A DNA stretch of 7,261 nucleotides from JBGTKH01 sp041744735 (lineage in GTDB: Bacteria > Planctomycetota > Planctomycetia > Pirellulales > Pirellulaceae), in contig JBGTKH010000493.1 in NCBI GenBank assembly GCA_041744735.1, positions 1-7,261 on the forward strand, written 5' to 3'. Positions 1 to 5,080 of this stretch are shown one piece after another. The notes under the pieces were generated by a model, which saw only the letters and a list, made by a program, of their open reading frames with translations, was not told where the DNA came from and ran no database searches. Made by a program: the position numbers and the translations under genes. Numbering within the stretch: the stretch's first letter is position 1; the number at the start of each line of letters is the position of its first letter.

Positions 1-1851
1 TGCGGCAGCGTGGATGATGGGAAGAGTACGCTCATCGGCCGCTTGCTGTACGACGCGAAGATGACGTACGAGGACCAGCTTGCCGCGGTCCGCAAGGATT
101 CGATCAAGCACGGCACGACCGGCGGTGACATTGATCTGGCGCTGCTGATGGACGGGCTGGAGGACGAACGACAGCAAGGCATCACGATCGACGTGGCGTA
201 TCGCTACTTCTCCACCGCGAAACGCAAATTCATCATCGCCGATACGCCGGGCCACGAACAATACACTCGCAACATGGCCACCGGGGCCTCAACGTGCGAT
301 CTGGCCATCATCCTGATCGACGCCCGCAAGGGCGTGCTCACACAGACCAAGCGGCACAGCTTCATCGCGTCGCTGCTGGGCATCAAGCACGTGCTGGTCG
401 CCGTGAACAAGATGGACCTGGTCGATTACAGCCAGGAAGTGTTCGAGACGATTCGCAACGACTACAAAGAGTTCGCCGCGCGGCTGGACATTCCCGACTT
501 GCACTTCATTCCGATCTCAGCGCTGAACGGCGACAACGTCGTCGAGCGTCGCGGCACGATGCCCTGGTACGACGGCAGTACGCTGATGAACTTTCTGGAA
601 AACGTGTACATCGGCTCGGACCGGAACCTGGAGGATTTTCGTTTCCCGGTGCAGATCGTCAGCCGCCCGCACCTGGATTTCCGCGGCTTTTGCGGGACGA
701 TTGGGTCGGGGATTGTTCGCAAAGGCGACGAGATCATGGCTCTGCCGTCGCGCAAGACCAGCCGCGTGAAGTCGATCGTTACGTTCGACGGGGAGTTGGA
801 AGAGGCGTTTACGCCGCAGGCCGTTACGCTCACGCTGGAAGACGAAATCGACATCAGCCGCGGCGACATGATCGTGAGGCCGGGCAACGTGCCGCGGCTG
901 GAGGCTAAGTTCGAAGCGATGGTCGTCTGGATGCACGAACAGCCGATGGTGCCCGGCAAGCAATACCTGTTCAAGCAAACGACGAAGATGGTGGCCGGCT
1001 CGGTCAACACGCTGCGTTATCAAGTGGACGTGAACACCCTGCACCGTAAAGACGCGCCGACCTTGGGGCTGAATGAAATCGGCCGCTGTGCGATTCAGTT
1101 GAACGAGCCAATCGCCTACGACGGCTACCGCCGCAACCGGTCCACCGGATCGCTGATCATCATCGACCGCCTGACCAACGTCACGGTCGGCGCCGGAATG
1201 ATTCTGGACCGCGAGTTGGGCGACCGCCGGCACGATCACTGGGACGACCAGCCGCAGAGCGAAACGTTGCACGGCGAATCAAGCAACGTCAACGCCCAAG
1301 AACGCGCCGCCCGCTTCGGCCAGCAGCCGGTCACGATTCTGCTCACCGGATTGACCGGCGCGGGGAAGACCACCATCGCGTACGCACTAGAGCGTCGGTT
1401 GTTCGACATGGGCCGAGCCGCCACGGTGCTCGACGGCCAAAACATGCGGCTCGGCATCAGCAAAGACCTGGGCTTCACCGCCGAAGACCGCAGCGAAAAC
1501 CTGCGCCGCAGCGCGGAAGTGGCCAAGCTGATCAACGACGCCGGCCTGATCTGCATCGGCGCGTTCGTGGCACCCAGCGACGCAGTGCGGCAAAAAGCTC
1601 GCGACGTAATCGGCCACGACCGTTTCCTCGCCGTGCACCTCTCGTGCCCCGTCGAGATCTGCCGCCAGCGCGACCGAGACGGCCACTACGCCAAAGCCGA
1701 CTCCGGCGAAATCGCCCACTTCCCCGGCGTCACCGCCCCCTACGACGAACCGCAATCGCCCGACCTGATCCTCGCGACAGACAAACTCCCTGTGAACCAG
1801 TGCGTGGACAAGATTATCGAGCTTCTGAAGCAAAAAGAGATCGTCGCGTAG
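1..1851 (+). CDS. cysNC: Bifunctional sulfate adenylyltransferase subunit 1 / adenylylsulfate kinase (CysN-CysC fusion), 5' partial
   Basis: The N-terminal part is the GTPase subunit of ATP sulfurylase, which with CysD makes APS from sulfate and ATP. The C-terminal part is APS kinase, which makes PAPS. The frame is open from base 1, where it reads CGSVDDGKST, the CysN P-loop. The GTG at base 10 is therefore an internal valine and the true start lies off the left edge. Visible residues include G3 DTPGHEQY (about 81-88), G4 NKMD (136-139) and G5 SAL (173-175), then EF-Tu-like beta-barrel domains to about 430. The CysC domain has P-loop GLTGAGKTT (450-458), a DGQN motif (478-481), DLGFTAEDRSENLRR and a GEIAHFPGVTAPYDEP segment. 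The gene is complete at its 3' end (TAG). CysC differs from the usual pattern at two sites: DGQN for DGDN, and AFVAPS where many homologues have AFISPY. A cysD gene would be expected just upstream. Family assignment is very secure; whether the kinase half is active is less certain. Confidence 0.96.
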   Translation, partial: CGSVDDGKSTLIGRLLYDAKMTYEDQLAAVRKDSIKHGTTGGDIDLALLMDGLEDERQQGITIDVAYRYFSTAKRKFIIADTPGHEQYTRNMATGASTCDLAIILIDARKGVLTQTKRHSFIASLLGIKHVLVAVNKMDLVDYSQEVFETIRNDYKEFAARLDIPDLHFIPISALNGDNVVERRGTMPWYDGSTLMNFLENVYIGSDRNLEDFRFPVQIVSRPHLDFRGFCGTIGSGIVRKGDEIMALPSRKTSRVKSIVTFDGELEEAFTPQAVTLTLEDEIDISRGDMIVRPGNVPRLEAKFEAMVVWMHEQPMVPGKQYLFKQTTKMVAGSVNTLRYQVDVNTLHRKDAPTLGLNEIGRCAIQLNEPIAYDGYRRNRSTGSLIIIDRLTNVTVGAGMILDRELGDRRHDHWDDQPQSETLHGESSNVNAQERAARFGQQPVTILLTGLTGAGKTTIAYALERRLFDMGRAATVLDGQNMRLGISKDLGFTAEDRSENLRRSAEVAKLINDAGLICIGAFVAPSDAVRQKARDVIGHDRFLAVHLSCPVEICRQRDRDGHYAKADSGEIAHFPGVTAPYDEPQSPDLILATDKLPVNQCVDKIIELLKQKEIVA

Positions 1852-1955
1852 CATCTACAAGAAAGAATTGCCGATGTTCCGCCGTCAACCGAATTGATAG
1901 AATGCGGTAAGTGGCCGCTGGCGAAGCGACCAAGCGGCTTGCGCGGAGAATAAAC
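1852..1955 (+). promoter_or_regulatory. Intergenic leader with candidate extended -10 promoter
   Basis: This 104-bp gap between cysNC and the four-gene cassette holds TGaTAGAAT at 1895-1903. That is an extended -10 element with five of six matches to TATAAT. No good -35 hexamer stands 16-18 bp upstream (the stretch there is around TGTTCC, 1875-1880), which an extended -10 promoter can tolerate. Transcription would start near 1910, giving a leader of about 46 nt. Within the leader, GCCGCT (1914-1919) and AGCGGC (1933-1938) can form a 6-bp stem with a 13-nt loop. I see no clear terminator for cysNC, so readthrough into the cassette is possible. The promoter is inferred by eye only. Confidence 0.4.
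1945..1948 (+). promoter_or_regulatory. Ribosome binding site fixing the ATG start of the 97-aa gene
   Basis: GGAG lies 7 nt before the ATG at 1956. The frame is open further upstream to a GTG at 1911, but that start would lie almost on the predicted transcription start and has no Shine-Dalgarno-like sequence. This site favours 1956 as the start. Confidence 0.6.
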
Positions 1956-2249
1956 ATGACCGTCGATCAAAGAACGCTCGAAGCACTCGACTTGAAAAGC
2001 CTATCCCTGCCTCCTAATCCTTCGGTGGTGGCTGTGGAAGCGGAGGATTACACGGATTCATCCGGCGAGCCGGCCCTTCGAGTACTCGTCACGCTCGACG
2101 AGGCTACCGATATCGAGAACTTTCGGGGCGACGACATCAGCACGTTGAAGTCTGCCATTCGCGAGAGTTTACGACGGCACGGCGTGACGCTATTTCCGTA
2201 CATCTTCCTCGCGAAGCCAAGCGAATTGGCAGAGGTGGACAAGGAGTGA
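1956..2249 (+). CDS. Small protein of unknown function, partner of the HEPN gene
   Basis: A 97-aa acidic protein that I do not recognise. It starts at ATG 1956 behind GGAG. An N-terminal stretch (about 1-22) containing SLSLPPNP looks extended. Then follow two likely beta strands (VVAVEAE 24-30 and LRVLVTLDE 41-49), an amphipathic helix (about 58-75, DDISTLKSAIRESLRRHG) and a further strand (LFPYIFLAKPSEL). This suggests a small alpha/beta fold with no membrane segment or signal peptide. Its stop codon lies 3 nt before the HEPN gene, and that gene's ribosome binding site sits inside this ORF, so the two are probably translationally coupled. By position and size it could be an antitoxin or regulator of the HEPN protein. 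It shows no GSxxRG...DxD nucleotidyltransferase motif, so it is not a standard MNT partner. Function is inference from context only. Confidence 0.8.
   Translation: MTVDQRTLEALDLKSLSLPPNPSVVAVEAEDYTDSSGEPALRVLVTLDEATDIENFRGDDISTLKSAIRESLRRHGVTLFPYIFLAKPSELAEVDKE
2241..2246 (+). promoter_or_regulatory. Strong Shine-Dalgarno AAGGAG for the HEPN gene
   Basis: AAGGAG ends immediately before the TGA (2247-2249) of the upstream gene and lies 6 nt before GTG 2253. It supports the GTG start and coupled translation of the pair. It is the best Shine-Dalgarno sequence I see in the cassette. Confidence 0.75.
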
Positions 2250-2252
2250 CGG

Positions 2253-2789
2253 GTGTACGAGGACTTGCTCTCGCAGGCAGAATCTCTCGCGCAGCTCGAC
2301 GCCAAGAAGCCGAAACAGGCGAATCTGCGGCGCGCGGTGTCGTCGGCTTATTACGCGGTCTTTCACTTCCTCGTCCATGAAGCTTGTTGTGTGCAGATTG
2401 GCACTCAGCACGGTCAGGCTCCGTTTCGGCACGTCCTTGGCCGAGCCTTTGCTCATACGGTGATGAAGCAAGCCTGCACGAGTTTCGGCGGCGGGACACT
2501 CAAGGACGCGGTCATCAAGGGACTGCCTCGCAGCCCGACCGGGAATTACCTGATTCCCAAGGCGATTCAAGACATTGCGGCGACGTTTGCCGAACTGCAA
2601 GAAAATCGCCACTTGGCCGACTACGATCTGACCGAACGCTTTCGCCGCTCGGACGTGCGCGCGCTGATTGAACAAGCGAGGCATGATATGGAAAACTTTG
2701 CGGCGCTTCCGCAATCGGACGACAAGAAGTTCTTTCTGGCCTGTTTATGGGCGTGGAAGGAATTGAGTTTCTCGTCAGTCTTATCCTAG
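2253..2789 (+). CDS. HEPN-domain protein (UPF0332-like), possible toxin or RNA-binding partner
   Basis: A 178-aa protein starting at GTG 2253. Residues 25-42, LRRAVSSAYYAVFHFLVH, match the first long helix of UPF0332-type HEPN proteins (RRAxSxAYYAxFH). The segment around 117-126, ENRHLADYDL, matches their conserved second motif (RxxADYD). HEPN domains form four- or five-helix bundles; many are ribonucleases or the binding partner of a nucleotidyltransferase in toxin-antitoxin, defence or stress modules. The classical R-x4-6-H catalytic motif is not clear: after Arg119 the next histidine is adjacent (His120), and positions +4 to +6 are Asp, Tyr, Asp. RNase activity should not be assumed. The C-terminal tail (about 155-178, DKKFFLACLWAWKELSF) is rich in aromatic residues, and two adjacent cysteines occur at 45-46. 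It is the second gene of the four-gene cassette, 3 nt after the first and 12 nt before the third. The HEPN call is fairly secure; the role is inferred. Confidence 0.85.
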   Translation: MYEDLLSQAESLAQLDAKKPKQANLRRAVSSAYYAVFHFLVHEACCVQIGTQHGQAPFRHVLGRAFAHTVMKQACTSFGGGTLKDAVIKGLPRSPTGNYLIPKAIQDIAATFAELQENRHLADYDLTERFRRSDVRALIEQARHDMENFAALPQSDDKKFFLACLWAWKELSFSSVLS

Positions 2790-2801
2790 GATTTCGGCGG
2801 C

Positions 2802-3722
2802 ATGAATCAGGAACTTGGTTCCGTGCTTATCGTTGACGACGACCCTCGGTCGCGACAGATGTTGTCGCGCGTTCTCACCCAGAATGGAATTCACACGTCG
2901 TCTGCGAGTGATGGTCGCGAAGCGCTTGATTTAATCAATGGGCATCGGATTGATCTCGTCTTGCTCGACACCGTCATGCCTGATCTCGACGGGTTAGCCG
3001 TACTGAACGCGATTCGACAAGCGAGGTCGCCGGCAGAATTACCGGTCATCATGGCGACGGTGAAGGATCAAAGCCGAGACTTAGTCGAGGCGTTGAAACT
3101 GGGTGCGAATGATTATGTGACGAAGCCGTTCGATTATCCCGTTGTCGTTGCGCGCGTACGAACACACCTCTCGCTGAAGCACTCTGTCGACAAGATCGTC
3201 GAACTTGAGAAAAGCCTCGAATTAAGAAATCAGGACTTGCAAGTTGCCAACCGCGACTTAGCCGAGGCGAATCGCCGCATGAAGAGCGATTTGGAAGCGG
3301 CGGCGAACATTCAGAAAGCGTTGCTGCCAGACGACCTTCCCAACTTCCCGCAAGCACGATTCGCATGGGGCTTCAAACCGTGCGAGGAACTCGCGGGTGA
3401 CCTTCTCAATATCTTTCCACTCGATGCAAACCGAATCAGTTTCTATCTATTGGACGTTGTCGGGCATGGCGTGGCAGCGGCATTGCTGGCCGTGACGGTC
3501 AATCGCGTCCTGGCGCGCATGTTGACGTCATCCGCCGACGCGCAAGCGGGAACATCCGCGAATCGCACGTCACCTGCGCCGGCCGACGTGGTGGCGCAAC
3601 TAAATCGAGAGTTTGCTTGGGACACGAAAACGCAGCAGTTCTTTACGCTCATTTACGGACACCTGGACGGCAACACCAGGGAGTGCCGCTTTGTTTCCGC
3701 AGGCTTCTTAGTCGAGCGATAA
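2802..3722 (+). CDS. Response regulator with C-terminally truncated SpoIIE/RsbU-type PP2C phosphatase domain
   Basis: A 306-aa protein. Residues 7-122 form a receiver domain with all key residues: acidic pocket VDDD (11-14), phospho-acceptor Asp56 in DLVLLD, Thr86, and Lys108 in TKP. Residues 126-172 are a coiled-coil linker (KIVELEKSLELRNQDLQ and following). From about 173 (ALLPDDLP) a SpoIIE domain begins, with GD (199-200) and DVVGHG (218-223), both metal-site motifs of this family. The domain stops at RFVSAGFLVER, just where homologues continue SAGHxxP and then on to a DG(L/V)xE motif. The last metal-binding aspartate is therefore missing. Full-length REC-SpoIIE proteins are usually about 380-400 aa, so roughly 80 residues are absent. 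No other forward frame restores them. The protein may be an inactive phosphatase, a phospho-dependent binding protein or a decaying gene. No partner kinase is in the window. The cassette suggests co-expression with the HEPN pair. Confidence 0.9.
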   Translation: MNQELGSVLIVDDDPRSRQMLSRVLTQNGIHTSSASDGREALDLINGHRIDLVLLDTVMPDLDGLAVLNAIRQARSPAELPVIMATVKDQSRDLVEALKLGANDYVTKPFDYPVVVARVRTHLSLKHSVDKIVELEKSLELRNQDLQVANRDLAEANRRMKSDLEAAANIQKALLPDDLPNFPQARFAWGFKPCEELAGDLLNIFPLDANRISFYLLDVVGHGVAAALLAVTVNRVLARMLTSSADAQAGTSANRTSPAPADVVAQLNREFAWDTKTQQFFTLIYGHLDGNTRECRFVSAGFLVER

Positions 3723-3725
3723 ATC

Positions 3726-3944
3726 ATGACCGCGAATCAAATGATTGAGTTGATGAATCGGGTTCCATTCCAACCCCTGGAGATTCATCTCAGCGACGGC
3801 ACGCAGATTCGGGTGGAGCAGCCGTATCAAATTGCAACTCGGCCGAACAGCCCGACGTGCATTGTCTACGATGAAGACGAGCGGACGCGGTTTGTGGCTT
3901 ATCGAAACATTACCGAGGTTGTGACATCCTCGACGCCTGAGTAG
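3726..3944 (+). CDS. Small acidic conserved-type protein of unknown function
   Basis: A 72-aa protein starting at ATG 3726. It reads as a short helix (MIELMNRVPF), then FQPLEIHLSDGTQIRVEQPY, then a strand-rich C-terminal half ending near FVAYRNITEVV. I associate the pattern PFxPxxIHLSDGxxxxVxxP with small stand-alone proteins common in planctomycetes and related phyla; they probably fold as a small beta-rich domain, and I know of no assigned function. It follows the truncated phosphatase gene by 3 nt and lies in the same reading frame, separated only by the TAA and one ATC codon. It is probably translated by coupling, since no good ribosome binding site is visible. Because it matches a stand-alone family, I do not regard it as a broken-off tail of the phosphatase. 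Confidence 0.8.
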   Translation: MTANQMIELMNRVPFQPLEIHLSDGTQIRVEQPYQIATRPNSPTCIVYDEDERTRFVAYRNITEVVTSSTPE

Positions 3945-3984
3945 GAGTCGTGGGGCGAATATCGACCAACGCGGCTACGATTCC
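3944..3984 (+). terminator. Imperfect inverted repeat at the convergent gene junction, possible terminator
   Basis: GGAGTCGTGG (3944-3953) can pair with CTACGATTCC (3975-3984) in a + strand transcript: ten pairs, two of them G-U, around a 21-nt loop. One arm begins at the last base of the 72-aa gene's stop codon and the other covers the 3' end of the convergent activator gene. No T-tract follows, and on the - strand the two wobble pairs become A-C mismatches. It is a weak terminator candidate for the cassette only. Confidence 0.25.
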
Positions 3985-5030
3985 AGGTCGTACTCTTTCA
4001 GCTTCTTGTGCAGGGTGTTGCGGTTGATGCCTAGTTTGCTGGCGGCTTTGGTTTGGACGTTGTTGCAGGCCAGCATGACTTGGGCGATCAGTTCGCGTTC
4101 GACGCGGTTGACGATCTTGTTGTGCAGGTTGTCTTCGTCGGGGCCGGCGCCGTTGATGCCTTGTTGAACGACTTCGTAGGTGAGCGTTTCCAGATCCGCG
4201 CCGCGGATGCGGCCGCCGCGCGGCGACTTGCGGCCGCGCACGACGTCGGGCAGAAGGTCCAACGTCAGTTCATCGCCCTCGGCCATCACCACGGCCCGCT
4301 CGGCGTAGTTTTGCAGCTCGCGGACGTTGCCCGGCCAATCGTATTCCTGCAGGGCCTCCATCGCCTCGTGCTGAATGTGCACGACGTAGCGGTCGTTGGC
4401 TTCGTTGTACACGTTCAGAAAGTGGGCCACCAACGCCGGAATGTCCTCGCGGCGCATGCGCAGTGGCGGCAGGTAAACCGGCACCACGTTCAACCGCCAA
4501 TACAAGTCTTCGCGAAAGCGGCTGGCCTCGACTTCCTCCAGTAATTCGCGGTTGCTGGCCGCGATCACGCGCGTGTCGACGCGGATCGTGTGTGTGTCAC
4601 CGACTCGTTCAAACTCGCGCTCTTGCAAGACGCGCAACAGCTTGACCTGCAAGTGCAACGTCGTGCTGTTGATTTCGTCGAGAAAGATCGAGCCGGTGTG
4701 CGCCGCCTCGAAGCGGCCGGTGCGGTTGTTCACGGCGCCGGTGAACGAGCCGCGGACGTGGCCGAATAGTTCGCTCTCCAGCAAACTTTCGCTGAGCGCA
4801 CCGCAGTTGACTTTGACAAACGGCCCGCTGTTGCGGCTGCTCAGCCGGTGAATGGCCGAGGCGATCAGTTCCTTGCCCGTGCCCGTTTCGCCTAACAGCA
4901 ACACCGAAGCGTTGCTGCGCGCCACGCGCCGCGTGGTGCGATAGACTTCTTCCATCGCCGGGCCGGAGCCGATGATGCCCGGGATCGGCGGGCCGGACTC
5001 GTTTTGCAAGTTAGGCAGATATGTGGCCAT
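3975..5030 (-). CDS. Sigma-54-dependent transcriptional activator (AAA+ plus Fis HTH, no receiver domain)
   Basis: A 351-aa protein if started at ATG 5030; a TTG eight codons upstream (5054) is an alternative, and neither has a convincing ribosome binding site. It would activate sigma-54 RNA polymerase by ATP hydrolysis. Visible motifs (numbering from ATG 5030) are Walker A GETGTGKE (47-54), the sigma-54 contact loop GSFTGA (94-99), Walker B SIFLDE (114-119), the arginine-finger region SRFREDLYWRL (about 170-180), sensor II WPGNVRELQN (232-241) and a C-terminal Fis-type HTH (about 311-348, NNVQTKAASKLGINRNTLHKK). There are only about 20 residues before the AAA+ domain, so no receiver, GAF or PAS input is present. 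Control must come from a partner protein, expression level or the linker. The loop has Ser in place of the second residue of GAFTGA, an uncommon variant. The gene lies 50 nt (26 nt with the TTG start) downstream of the HEAT-repeat gene and is probably co-transcribed with it. Confidence 0.95.
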   Translation of the reverse strand: MATYLPNLQNESGPPIPGIIGSGPAMEEVYRTTRRVARSNASVLLLGETGTGKELIASAIHRLSSRNSGPFVKVNCGALSESLLESELFGHVRGSFTGAVNNRTGRFEAAHTGSIFLDEINSTTLHLQVKLLRVLQEREFERVGDTHTIRVDTRVIAASNRELLEEVEASRFREDLYWRLNVVPVYLPPLRMRREDIPALVAHFLNVYNEANDRYVVHIQHEAMEALQEYDWPGNVRELQNYAERAVVMAEGDELTLDLLPDVVRGRKSPRGGRIRGADLETLTYEVVQQGINGAGPDEDNLHNKIVNRVERELIAQVMLACNNVQTKAASKLGINRNTLHKKLKEYDLES

Positions 5031-5080
5031 CGAGGGTGGTAGTGTCTCCGACAACGACTCTTGGTTGCGGCTTTGCAGCG

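Noticed and set aside
517..1272. 251-aa reading frame on the - strand inside cysNC
   Set aside because: It is antisense to a strongly conserved gene, with no recognisable domain and a biased composition typical of GC-rich shadow frames.
10..1851. GTG at base 10 as the start of cysNC
   Set aside because: The upstream codons CGS complete the CysN P-loop and the frame is open to base 1, so the gene is truncated by the window edge.
1911..1955. N-terminal extension of the 97-aa protein from GTG 1911
   Set aside because: It has no ribosome binding site and overlaps the predicted promoter/leader, while ATG 1956 has GGAG at good spacing.
1956..2249. Calling the 97-aa protein a minimal nucleotidyltransferase antitoxin
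   Set aside because: No GSxxRG motif or spaced DxD pair is visible; the position beside a HEPN gene alone is not enough.
3690..3974. Frameshift explaining the missing end of the SpoIIE domain
   Set aside because: Both alternative forward frames hit stops within a few codons after 3722 and none encodes the missing GH or DG motifs, so a simple frameshift does not restore the domain.
4053..4544. 163-aa reading frame on the + strand inside the sigma-54 activator
   Set aside because: It is antisense to conserved AAA+ motifs and has no motif of its own.
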